A program made the translations under genes and the position numbers. The notes under the pieces were generated by a model. It saw only the letters and a program-made list of their open reading frames with translations. It was not told the DNA's origin and searched no databases. 21,627 nt of DNA, taken from the NCBI GenBank assembly GCA_022361535.1, contig JAKSAU010001285.1:1-21627 (forward strand). Reading direction: 5' to 3'. Of this stretch, positions 7,305-15,193 are shown one piece after another. Position 1 is the stretch's first letter. Each line of letters starts with the position of its first letter. Source of the stretch: Desulfobacterales bacterium (GTDB taxonomy: Bacteria; Desulfobacterota; Desulfobacteria; Desulfobacterales; Desulfobacteraceae).

Positions 7305-9095
7305 TTAAGCCTGCTGTTCTTTGATCTTGGTCACATGATAGTTGTAATGAGCTATGATGTCACGCCTGTAAATCAACCCTAAGAATGCGTTGCTGTCATC
7401 TTCTTTAACAACAGGCAATGCATCTATATTTTTCTGGGTCAGCTTGTGGAGCACCGTATTTAGATCTTCAGACGGTGTTGTCGTAATCAGATCTGATATC
7501 ATGATGTCTTTCATGACAACAAGCTCTTCCAAGTGACTTGTAAAAATAACTTCCCGTATGTCTGTAGAGGAGAAAATCCCTGAAAAAGCCCCCTTGTCAT
7601 CCATAACCGGAAAGTAATGCTGCTTAGTAGTTTGAAATATTTTTTTGAACTCACTGAAAGGCATATCCTGGTTTACACATCTGACATCCTTGATCAAATG
7701 GTTAAGGTTTTCAACCTTAATAGTCTGCAGGATATCCATCATAAATTCACCTGCATGGGCAGGAGAGTCGACTCTGGCTTTAACCTGGTTCTCAAATATT
7801 GTCCATTTTTTAGCCAGCAGATAACACAGAGAACAAACCAAAAGACTTGGCAGCAACAGATGGTAGGAGTTGGTCATCTCACTCACAAAAATAATCGTAG
7901 AAATAGGTGTATTCGATACAGCTGTAAAGAAGCCTGCCATTCCGACAATTACAAATGATCCCGGGTGAGTAACAATAGTCGGCATAAGGGAATGAAAGAT
8001 TTTACCCACAGCACCACCCATAGCACCGCCTATAACAACTGACGGTCCGAACACACCACCGGATCCGCCGGATCCGATAGAAAAGGCCGTAGTAAAAATT
8101 TTACCAAATGCAAGGCACAGTAAAATAGTTATACTTACGGTTTCTCTGTTCCAGATAGCATCCTGGGCCATGCCATATCCGAATGCCAAAGTGTAGGGCA
8201 GAAAAAAACCGATAATACCGGTGAACAAACCGCCAATAGCAGGTTTGATATGATTGGGTACTTTCAGTTTTTTAAAGACATCAATCATGCCGTAAAATAC
8301 TTTAACATAAAGCGCACCGGTCAGCACAAGCACTCCGGACAGAATAATATACGGTCCAAGTTCCAAAGGATTCTGAAATTTGAAATCAGGAGAATCAAAC
8401 AAAGAACCCCAGCCAAAAACCAAGCAAAAGATACAATAGGCAACTACGGATGAAATACCTGCAGGAATGATGACCTCTGATTCAAAGTCCGGGTCCCGGT
8501 AAAGAACTTCTGCTGCAAACAGCGCACCAGCCAAGGGGGCTCTAAAAATAGATCCTACACCTGCACCAATGCCAGCTGCCATCATAATTCTGCGTTCCCT
8601 TTCGGACAGGCCGAATTTTGTGGCTAAAAAGGAACCGAAGCCGGCACCAATCTGTGCTATAGGGCCTTCTCGACCACCTGAACCACCTGTGGTCAAAGTG
8701 ATGGTAGAAGCAATTGTTTTAATAAACGGGATTCTGGCGCGAATCAATCCACCTTTGTGATGATACGCATCTATGGCTGCATCAGTTCCATGCCCTTCTG
8801 CTTCCGGGGCAAAGGTGTATACCAGCCAACCGGAAACAATTCCGCCTAATGCAGGTAATATCAACAGCATCCATCGATTAAACGGGGTGTCGGTATGGGG
8901 TAAAAGAAGGTGTTCCCCTGCTGGGTTGCCAGGTCTGTATCCTGCCATCATATCCAGAAAATAATGCATACCCAGACCGCATAGATAATGAAATACAATG
9001 GCACCAAACCCGGCTATAATACCGATAAGGACAAAGTAAAACAGCCATTTACTGGCATACTTTAAATCCACTTTTTTTGTTGTGCTAATACTCAT
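7305..9095 (-). CDS. ClC-family chloride channel/transporter with C-terminal CBS pair
   Basis: A 596-residue membrane protein. Hydrophobic helices alternate through about residues 15-440, then two CBS repeats (about 465-590) form a cytoplasmic regulatory domain. Conserved ClC signatures are GHGTD at 101-105, GREGP at 141-145 with gating glutamate E143, and GSGGSGGVFGPS further on. Next to APLAGALFAAEV (186-197) the residue matching the internal proton glutamate E203 of E. coli ClcA is Val197, as in chloride channels, while E196 matches E202. Some exchangers also lack that glutamate, so channel versus antiporter is open. ATG 9095 lies 22 nt past the aminotransferase stop with only a weak AAAGG upstream, implying one transcript. 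The hairpin at 7226-7272 probably terminates it. Confidence 0.92.
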   Translation of the reverse strand: MSISTTKKVDLKYASKWLFYFVLIGIIAGFGAIVFHYLCGLGMHYFLDMMAGYRPGNPAGEHLLLPHTDTPFNRWMLLILPALGGIVSGWLVYTFAPEAEGHGTDAAIDAYHHKGGLIRARIPFIKTIASTITLTTGGSGGREGPIAQIGAGFGSFLATKFGLSERERRIMMAAGIGAGVGSIFRAPLAGALFAAEVLYRDPDFESEVIIPAGISSVVAYCIFCLVFGWGSLFDSPDFKFQNPLELGPYIILSGVLVLTGALYVKVFYGMIDVFKKLKVPNHIKPAIGGLFTGIIGFFLPYTLAFGYGMAQDAIWNRETVSITILLCLAFGKIFTTAFSIGSGGSGGVFGPSVVIGGAMGGAVGKIFHSLMPTIVTHPGSFVIVGMAGFFTAVSNTPISTIIFVSEMTNSYHLLLPSLLVCSLCYLLAKKWTIFENQVKARVDSPAHAGEFMMDILQTIKVENLNHLIKDVRCVNQDMPFSEFKKIFQTTKQHYFPVMDDKGAFSGIFSSTDIREVIFTSHLEELVVMKDIMISDLITTTPSEDLNTVLHKLTQKNIDALPVVKEDDSNAFLGLIYRRDIIAHYNYHVTKIKEQQA

Positions 9096-9117
9096 TTAGG
9101 TTAAGCCTTTAGTTATC

Positions 9118-10431
9118 TTATTTTCTCAGGTCATTGATACCGCTGAGAATGGTATCAAATAATGTGGTGACATCTTTTTCTTCCAGGCAGGAGAATGCTA
9201 CTCGAATATTTTTATCACCTATGGAAATCAGGCCGACTCCGTAATTATCAAGAAGGTGAACCCTAAGTTCCTCGGCATTTACGTCTTTAAGCCGGATACA
9301 CATAAAATATCCTGAATTAAATGGGTAAACATCAAAACCGTCTGCGTATTTGGGATCTTTGAGCACCTCTTTCATCCGGGTAGCTCTTGCTTTGAGAAGA
9401 TTAAACTTTTCATGCTTCAGGCTGTCGTAGTTTTCATCTTCCATGGATTTGAGCAGAATTGTCTGGCTCAGATGGGAAGCATTTGAAATGTTGCCTCGTA
9501 TGCATCCTGCTGTTTTCTTTTCCAAAGATTCGTAAACTGCTTCAAGGTTGGCGTCTGATGCAATACCGTATGTGACAAATCCGGTTCTAAATCCCCAGAC
9601 ATAATCTTCTTTGGTTGCTCCGTCCAGTTTTACTGCCAGCAAGCGTTTTTCTTTACCGGCAATTTTTGCAAACAAAGATTCTTTTGAGGTTTCTTCCTCA
9701 AAGAAAAGACCAAAATAGGCATCATCACATGCTGCAACAACATTGGTACCTGACTGGGCAACTTCGATCAGTATGGCTGCAACCCGGTCAGCTTCAGTTT
9801 TGCTCAGAGAGTAGCCGCTTGGGTTATGTGGAAAGTTGAGAACCGTGACAATTTTATCATTTGCAGCAGCCTGTTCTTTGATTACCCGCTCAAAATCATC
9901 TACATTAAATTGAGTAAGTGCATCGTCATAGGCTTTGTAATGAACGATTCTGGCATGGTTACGCACGCAGAATGTCATATTGTAATTGCCCCACATCATA
10001 TCCGGCAGAATAATGACATCATCTTTGTTTACCCACATATCGGATAATACACTGACGCCATGGGTAATACCTGATGTAACAACAGGAAGACTTATAGCTT
10101 GCTCCCCAAGGGATGGATTTTTACCATAGAGATCTGATTTCCACTTTTCCCTCAATGCGGGAATACCATAAGACGGGGCATAAGGCAGGTAGCTGTCCGG
10201 CTCAATACCGGTAATAAATTGCGTGATGGAAGACAGGCTTAAAACAGAGTTTCCTTCTTTTGCAATACCGATGGTGGCGTTTATTTTATCCGCCTTAACC
10301 TTGGCTTCGGCACTCTGGCTTAATATGCCTTTTGGAAAAAAAAGGGATTTTCCCATATCAGACAGCATTTCAAAAATATGGGGGGCACTTTCCTGGATAA
10401 TCTCGTTCAGTTCTTGGGCGATAGGATTCAT
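9118..10431 (-). CDS. PLP-dependent aminotransferase, class I/II fold
   Basis: A 437-residue fold-type I aminotransferase. Expected PLP-site residues are NPSG at 203-206, DDAYF at 236-240 (pairing with the pyridine nitrogen), Lys274 in GATKEDYVWGFRTG as the Schiff-base lysine, and R282 for the substrate carboxylate. YAPSYGIPALREKW (84-97) is the usual N-terminal substrate-site loop. The amino acid substrate cannot be assigned from sequence. The start is ATG 10431 with only an A/G-rich stretch as ribosome-binding site; a perfect 10-bp palindrome GGGTTAACCC lies upstream at 10453-10462. It is the first gene of an operon with the ClC gene. The functional link to a chloride channel is not obvious. 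Confidence 0.88.
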   Translation of the reverse strand: MNPIAQELNEIIQESAPHIFEMLSDMGKSLFFPKGILSQSAEAKVKADKINATIGIAKEGNSVLSLSSITQFITGIEPDSYLPYAPSYGIPALREKWKSDLYGKNPSLGEQAISLPVVTSGITHGVSVLSDMWVNKDDVIILPDMMWGNYNMTFCVRNHARIVHYKAYDDALTQFNVDDFERVIKEQAAANDKIVTVLNFPHNPSGYSLSKTEADRVAAILIEVAQSGTNVVAACDDAYFGLFFEEETSKESLFAKIAGKEKRLLAVKLDGATKEDYVWGFRTGFVTYGIASDANLEAVYESLEKKTAGCIRGNISNASHLSQTILLKSMEDENYDSLKHEKFNLLKARATRMKEVLKDPKYADGFDVYPFNSGYFMCIRLKDVNAEELRVHLLDNYGVGLISIGDKNIRVAFSCLEEKDVTTLFDTILSGINDLRK

Positions 10432-10452
10432 GGTCTTTTCTTTCTCTTAAGA

Positions 10453-10462
10453 GGGTTAACCC
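10453..10462. repeat. Short perfect palindrome upstream of the aminotransferase gene
   Basis: GGGTTAACCC is a 10-bp perfect palindrome about 22 nt before the aminotransferase start. It could be half of an operator or a weak leader hairpin. Nothing else identifies a regulator, and no clear promoter is seen between it and the terminator at 10501-10558. Confidence 0.25.
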
Positions 10463-10500
10463 CGAATAAGGGTAATTAGAAAACCTGGTTCATGCCTTAT

Positions 10501-10558
10501 AAAAAAGAAAAACTCTGCAGCTTTACACCCTAAAAATTTAAGGAAAGCCACAGAGTTT
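10501..10558 (-). terminator. Intrinsic terminator of the PxxKW cysteine-rich gene
   Basis: An interrupted stem: AAACTCTG (10510-10517) pairs with CAGAGTTT (10551-10558) and GCTTT (10520-10524) with AAAGC (10544-10548), separated by a symmetric CA/CA internal loop. On the minus strand the stem is followed by a U-rich run (TTTTTCTTTTTT, 10512-10501). It begins about 25 nt after the small gene's stop and separates that gene from the aminotransferase operon. Confidence 0.75.
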
Positions 10559-10582
10559 CTATGAAAAACAGTATATCTTGGC

Positions 10583-10855
10583 TTATCTTCTTTTGGATGC
10601 CTTGATCGGGTTAAGCTTCTGTTTCTTGGTTGCTGCAACGGTTTTAACATGGGTAGCAATGTTACAGTTACCGTTTTTCCATTTCAGAGAAGGATCAGGT
10701 GCTGCGGTACAATACATACCTGTAGGGAATTCGGAGGCTCTCTGGCATCCGTTGCATTCGTCAACGATGGGAAGGCAGTTGCCTTCATTATAGCTGCAGC
10801 CTTCGGCGGTCATGAATACACAATCGTCGCCTTCTCTTACGGTAGTACAAATCAT
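10583..10855 (-). CDS. PxxKW-family cysteine-rich protein
   Basis: A 90-residue soluble protein with eight cysteines (C3, C12, C20, C27, C34, C37, C49, C64), including CNGC, and the motif PSLKW at 55-59 that names the PxxKW family, recognised from memory as common in deltaproteobacteria. The last 20 residues are lysine/arginine-rich. The cysteine pattern suggests metal or Fe-S binding, but the function is unknown and no signal peptide is seen. I start it at ATG 10855 because GAGGA lies about 9 nt upstream and the conserved part begins here; the frame stays open to 10972 but that extension is basic and unremarkable. It is a single-gene unit: a long leader upstream and its own terminator downstream. 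Confidence 0.8.
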   Translation of the reverse strand: MICTTVREGDDCVFMTAEGCSYNEGNCLPIVDECNGCQRASEFPTGMYCTAAPDPSLKWKNGNCNIATHVKTVAATKKQKLNPIKASKRR

Positions 10856-11141
10856 AATACGTTTCCTCAAGTTATTTGGTATAAAACTTAAAAGCACCTG
10901 AACGTTATGATCCGGCTCAAAGTGCCTGTATTTGTAATGTTTTTCCCTGCTTGGGAATATAACCGTGAACAAATATCATAAATTACAGGGGATTGTCAAT
11001 TAAATAATTACCAGATAAAATCTTTGGGTCAACTTGATCCTTGATTTAAGGCCTTCACTTGTGACCCGTCAATTTCTGATGTATAACCTTATCCACTTAC
11101 TTTTTTTAACCCAATACTTTCAGATAAAAGAAAATAAAACC
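10856..11141. other. Divergent region between the PxxKW gene and kdsD
   Basis: A 286-nt gap. On the minus strand a consensus -35 TTGACA (10999-10994) lies upstream of the PxxKW gene but the -10 at 17-18 nt spacing is poor (TATTTG), so this is only a candidate and would imply a leader of over 100 nt. On the plus strand a better promoter for kdsD is listed separately. GGGTCA (11026-11031) and TGACCC (11062-11067) form a widely spaced inverted repeat of unclear meaning. Confidence 0.4.
11059..11087 (+). promoter_or_regulatory. Candidate sigma70 promoter of kdsD-pfk
   Basis: TTGTGA (11059-11064) and TATAAC (11082-11087) are 17 nt apart, four and five matches to consensus. Transcription would start near 11094, giving a leader of about 48 nt to ATG 11142, which also argues against the longer upstream reading of the gene. 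Confidence 0.45.
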
Positions 11142-12125
11142 ATGATCATAAACGACGCTATTGAAGTACTGAAGATTGAAGCACAAAGTTTGCTCGACTT
11201 GACATCTAAAATCGACACTGATTTTGAAGAACTTGTTAATGATATTTGCTCCTCAACGGGACGCGTGATTATCTCAGGGATCGGTAAGTCAGGATTAATC
11301 GGCAGAAAAATAGCTGCCACCTTGAGCAGTACCGGAACCAATGCCATGTTTTTGCATCCGGTAGAGGCGGTTCACGGAGATCTTGGGATGGTTAGCCGTA
11401 ATGATGTATTTCTTGCCATTTCAAATTCAGGAGAAACAGGGGAATTAAACCAGCTGCTTCCTGTAATCCAGGAAGTTGGCTGTAGGATAGCTGGTTTTAC
11501 AGGTAAACGACAGTCTACTATGGCCGGGTTCTGCGACCTTGTCATTTATACAGGTGTAGAAAAAGAAGCTTGTCCATTGAACATGGCTCCCACTTCTTCT
11601 ACAACAGCTCAGCTTGCAATGGGTGATGCACTTGCTGTTGCCCTGATAAATAAAAAGAATTTCAAAAAATCAGACTTTGTTCGGTCCCATCCCGGCGGTG
11701 CGCTTGGTCAGCGTTTATCTTGTAAGGTTGAAGAGCTGATGCTGCCAAAATCGTCGGCCCCCTGCATACCTGTCGGGTCCACCATGGAAGTTGTTTTAGC
11801 CTGCATGGATGAATATCGCCTGGGAGCGGTTTTGATTGTCGAACAAGATAAAACTTTGGCAGGGATTTTAACAGATGGAGATATCCGGCACTGGGTAGCA
11901 AGTAAAGGTGCAACACCTGAGGACACCATTGTTGATGAATTGATGACACGTTCTCCCCAATATCTTTCTCCAACGTCCTTTTTATATGATGCCCTAAACC
12001 TAATGGAGAAGCATGAAATTACTGTGCTCCCCATTTTGGAGGATGGTAATCGCCTTGCAGGTCTTTTACATCTCCATGATATATTAGGAAAAGGAACGTT
12101 CAAGTTTAACGGAGGCAGCCAATGA
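11142..12125 (+). CDS. kdsD: D-arabinose 5-phosphate isomerase (KpsF/GutQ/KdsD family)
   Basis: A 327-residue enzyme that interconverts ribulose 5-phosphate and arabinose 5-phosphate, the first step of Kdo synthesis for LPS. An N-terminal SIS domain contains SGIGKSGLIGRK (45-56), HGDLGM (78-83), SNSGETGE (94-101) and SHPGGALG (182-189, H183 being the expected catalytic histidine). Two CBS repeats (about 203-325) follow. Length matches E. coli KdsD (328 residues) when translation starts at ATG 11142. The frame is open further upstream, but that extension crosses the predicted promoter. No good Shine-Dalgarno sequence precedes ATG 11142, only an A-rich stretch. The stop overlaps the pfk start (ATGA at 12122-12125). 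Confidence 0.92.
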   Translation: MIINDAIEVLKIEAQSLLDLTSKIDTDFEELVNDICSSTGRVIISGIGKSGLIGRKIAATLSSTGTNAMFLHPVEAVHGDLGMVSRNDVFLAISNSGETGELNQLLPVIQEVGCRIAGFTGKRQSTMAGFCDLVIYTGVEKEACPLNMAPTSSTTAQLAMGDALAVALINKKNFKKSDFVRSHPGGALGQRLSCKVEELMLPKSSAPCIPVGSTMEVVLACMDEYRLGAVLIVEQDKTLAGILTDGDIRHWVASKGATPEDTIVDELMTRSPQYLSPTSFLYDALNLMEKHEITVLPILEDGNRLAGLLHLHDILGKGTFKFNGGSQ

Positions 12126-13444
12126 AAGAGATAGATTTCAGTACTGAAATCCCAGTGCTTGGAGAGCCGCGTATCCCCTCCCCTCTTGTTACCGAAGGGA
12201 TTGCATCCGAAGGTGGCTCAAGGTTTATTTCTGAGGATGCCAGAGTTACAGTAGATGTAAGAGCTGACAGGCTTTTTAGCGATAAAGACAGAGCTTTGCT
12301 CAGCTTTGAGCAGGCCGGCCCGAGAGAAAAAATATATTTTGATCCAAGCAAACTTAAATGTGCGGTTGTTACTTGTGGAGGGCTTTGCCCAGGGTTAAAT
12401 GACATCATTCGTTCAATTGTTCTGGAGTTGTATCATCTATATAAAGTTAAACTGATCTATGGCATCCGGCATGGTCTCCAGGGATTTATACCAGAATACG
12501 GCCATGATCTAATCGAGCTTAAGCCTAAAACGGTTTCCGGAATCCAGAATACCGGTGGATCCATCTTGGGATCTTCTCGCGGTGGCCAGGAAATCCCTGA
12601 AGTTGTCGATTGTTTAGAACGCCTCGGCATAGGTATATTGTTTATGGTTGGCGGTGATGGCACCCTTATGGCTTCTAAAAAAATTGCAGATGAAATAGCA
12701 CGGCGACAGCTCAAGATTTCAGTCATTGGAATACCCAAAACTATTGATAACGATATCTTTTTAGTTTCCAGATCATTTGGGTTTGATTCAGCTGTTGATG
12801 TGGCAACCTTAGCCATTAAAGGGGCGCACAATGAATCAGAAGCCTATCCCAATGGCATAGGTCTTATCAAACTTATGGGAAGGCATTCCGGCTTTTTGGC
12901 TGCTACAGCAGCTCTTGCTCAGCCAGATGCTAATTTTGTACTGATCCCTGAAGAAGAAATCTTTCTATATGGGAAAAACGGATTTTTAAAGGCGTTGGAA
13001 AGGCGGCTTACCTTAAGAAAACATGCGGTGATTATTGTTGCAGAAGGCGCTGGGCAAAACTTCTTTGATGACAAAGATACCGAATATGACGCATCAGGTA
13101 ATATTGTTCTTAAAGATATCGGGCTCTTTTTAAAGGACAAAATCAAGGAATATTTTAAGTCCAAAGACATTCCCATTTCACTGAAGTATATTGATCCTTC
13201 TTACATAATCCGCAGTCTGCCTGCCAATGCCAATGATTCTGTCTTTTGCGGTCTTTTGGGAAGAGATGCTGTACACGCCGGTATGGCTGGTAAAACAAAC
13301 CTGATCATCAGTTTTTGGAATAACCACTATGTACATGTTCCAATGGATGCCTCTGCCGGACGGCGTAAAAAAATGGATCCGAGAGGCCGTTTATGGCAGT
13401 CCGTGCTTGAAACAACAGGCCAGAACTCGTTTTTTAGTGATTGA
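12122..13444 (+). CDS. 6-phosphofructokinase, group II type (probably ATP-dependent)
   Basis: A 440-residue phosphofructokinase that makes fructose 1,6-bisphosphate. Signatures are GGLCPGLND (86-94), the phosphoryl-donor loop GGDGT (177-181), the catalytic PKTIDND (205-211, base D209) and MGRHSGFLA (252-260). Gly180 in GGDG favours ATP over pyrophosphate, since PPi enzymes usually have Asp there. The Lys of PKTIDND is shared by PPi enzymes and by the long ATP enzymes of plants and trypanosomes. The first 75 residues extend beyond the short E. coli-type PfkA, as in that long group. Donor choice remains a prediction. The start overlaps the kdsD stop as ATGA, with GGAGGC upstream, so translation is coupled. 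The last 11 nt overlap the convergent lipoprotein gene. Confidence 0.88.
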   Translation: MKEIDFSTEIPVLGEPRIPSPLVTEGIASEGGSRFISEDARVTVDVRADRLFSDKDRALLSFEQAGPREKIYFDPSKLKCAVVTCGGLCPGLNDIIRSIVLELYHLYKVKLIYGIRHGLQGFIPEYGHDLIELKPKTVSGIQNTGGSILGSSRGGQEIPEVVDCLERLGIGILFMVGGDGTLMASKKIADEIARRQLKISVIGIPKTIDNDIFLVSRSFGFDSAVDVATLAIKGAHNESEAYPNGIGLIKLMGRHSGFLAATAALAQPDANFVLIPEEEIFLYGKNGFLKALERRLTLRKHAVIIVAEGAGQNFFDDKDTEYDASGNIVLKDIGLFLKDKIKEYFKSKDIPISLKYIDPSYIIRSLPANANDSVFCGLLGRDAVHAGMAGKTNLIISFWNNHYVHVPMDASAGRRKKMDPRGRLWQSVLETTGQNSFFSD

Positions 13445-15119
13445 TTTCCAGAAACTTTCCTTTTTTTACTGTGATTAAAAACAACTCTTTATGAGGAGTG
13501 CCGTTTTCATCAAATAGTGTCCGCCCGGTTGCACCGTTAAATATCATGCCACCCCTGAGGATTTCTTTTAGGGTTTCTCTCGATGTAATGTCAGATCCCA
13601 TAGCAGCCGTAAATAGTATATTGGCTGTATCAAAAGAGATCGCATCTATAAATCCGGGTGGTTCTTGAAATATTTCTCTGAATTGTGCATCAAACCTTGT
13701 GGTCGCAGGTCTCGTACTTCCACCAAAGTACCCGTCACTTATAACTGCATTTTTGTTGTACCCTTTGGCCTGGGTGAGCAGGCTGTCTTTGTGCCATAGA
13801 TTAGTGCCTAACAAAACCATTCCTCGTGCGTCGTTAAAAGCAAGCTGTGGAAGAATCAGATTTATCCTGGATATTGCATCCGGTATAAAAAGAGCTTGAA
13901 AATCGATTTCAATCCTGTCTTCATTCGCAACGGTTGAGTCTCTACTTGATGATTTTTGACCATCGAGTTCTAATATTTGGTCGTCTTGTGTTTCAGTTTT
14001 AAGGAATTCCGGTATGGGATAATATTCCCCAGTAAGCTTTTGAAGCGGGATTGTAAAGTCAGTTTTACTGCCATCATAGGCCTCAACTCCCACAACTTCG
14101 CCTTTGAACTGATCAACCATATTCCAGAACAAATCCATGTAGCGCCTTCCGTATCGTTCATCCGGATATAAAATCGCTACCTTTTTTAGACCCAACTCCA
14201 TGAAGATGTACGTCCCTAGTGCTTCAACCTGCATTTCCGGGGTAATAAAATTGGAAAACAAAAAATCTCCCAAGTTGGGAAAATCAGTTTTCTGTGTCAT
14301 TGAGATCATTGGAATCCCAAGTTCCTGGGCTTTGTTGCCGGCTTGTTCTGAGGTAATCAAGGGGCCTGCAATGGAAAATACATTTTCCAGAGCAAGTTCT
14401 TCCACACAACGGGCTGCCTGGACAGGGTCGGATTGACTGTCTTTAACAACAACCTTGAACTGTTTGTTATGTGTCTTGGATAAATCTTGTACCGCAAGTT
14501 GAATTCCCCGCAGCGCTTTTTGACCGTATGCTTTATATTTCCCCGATAACGGAAGGATGCATCCAAGCTTTTCCCTGTCAAAGGTGGCAAGATGTATGGA
14601 ATCAATTAACCTTTCCACCTCAAAAGCTCTTGGATGATCGGGGTAGTTTGCTAAGAAAGATTCCAAAGCAGTTAGTGCATTGGGGTAGTCTTCGATAGCG
14701 GCATAATTGTGACCAATCCAATATTGGAACAGATCATAAGGAATGGCCAGATTTTTGATTTCTGAAAAGTCCTCAATTTCCGAAGGTGGTACATTTGACA
14801 GTAGCTCTTCAATATCCGATAGAATTTTGCTCCGGAGCAGGTCAAAATACTCTCCGGGTTGGGCCATGGCCTGGCTCAATGCCTGGTTATACACCAAAAG
14901 TGCGTCTTGATAATATCCCTGCTCTTCCAGTTCTTTGGCTTGCTCAAGAAGTTTAGGAATCAGGGCCTGATCCAAAGTTTCAGTGTCCTTAATTTCAGGG
15001 AGTTTGTCTTTAGGAATTGTGGGTGACGGTCCGGGTTTCTGGGCGCATCCCCAACACATTATAATAAATGTTAAAAAACAGGCTAAAATAAAGAATCGTT
15101 TGTATGTTGCTTTTATCAT
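13434..15119 (-). CDS. Lipoprotein, penicillin-binding protein activator (LpoA-like, periplasmic-binding fold)
   Basis: A 561-residue exported protein. Residues 1-24 form a basic-then-hydrophobic signal peptide ending CWGC, with C25 the likely lipidated cysteine; the box is unusual, with Cys at -3 and Trp at -2. Residues of about 50-175 contain TPR-like helices (GYYQDALLVYNQAL; DYPNALTALESFLANYP). From LGCILPLSGKYKAYGQKALRG (about 185) onward is a type I periplasmic binding fold of the branched-chain amino acid receptor type. TPR plus this fold in a lipoprotein is the LpoA arrangement, so stimulation of peptidoglycan synthases is a reasonable prediction; a solute receptor is the alternative. 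A low-complexity acidic stretch interrupts the receptor domain around residues 375-405. It follows miaA by 74 nt on the same strand. No clear Shine-Dalgarno sequence precedes ATG 15119. Confidence 0.8.
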   Translation of the reverse strand: MIKATYKRFFILACFLTFIIMCWGCAQKPGPSPTIPKDKLPEIKDTETLDQALIPKLLEQAKELEEQGYYQDALLVYNQALSQAMAQPGEYFDLLRSKILSDIEELLSNVPPSEIEDFSEIKNLAIPYDLFQYWIGHNYAAIEDYPNALTALESFLANYPDHPRAFEVERLIDSIHLATFDREKLGCILPLSGKYKAYGQKALRGIQLAVQDLSKTHNKQFKVVVKDSQSDPVQAARCVEELALENVFSIAGPLITSEQAGNKAQELGIPMISMTQKTDFPNLGDFLFSNFITPEMQVEALGTYIFMELGLKKVAILYPDERYGRRYMDLFWNMVDQFKGEVVGVEAYDGSKTDFTIPLQKLTGEYYPIPEFLKTETQDDQILELDGQKSSSRDSTVANEDRIEIDFQALFIPDAISRINLILPQLAFNDARGMVLLGTNLWHKDSLLTQAKGYNKNAVISDGYFGGSTRPATTRFDAQFREIFQEPPGFIDAISFDTANILFTAAMGSDITSRETLKEILRGGMIFNGATGRTLFDENGTPHKELFLITVKKGKFLEINH

Positions 15120-15193
15120 TTTATTGCCAATCAGGTGCTGTATATTGGAGTTTTTTGTTTTTTTGGGGTTCCAACTATAAGTAAACTGATCTT

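Noticed and set aside
10856..10972. 39-residue N-terminal extension of the PxxKW protein
   Set aside because: The internal ATG 10855 has GAGGA upstream and begins the cysteine-rich conserved part.
11034..11141. 36-residue N-terminal extension of kdsD
   Set aside because: It crosses the candidate promoter and exceeds the family length.
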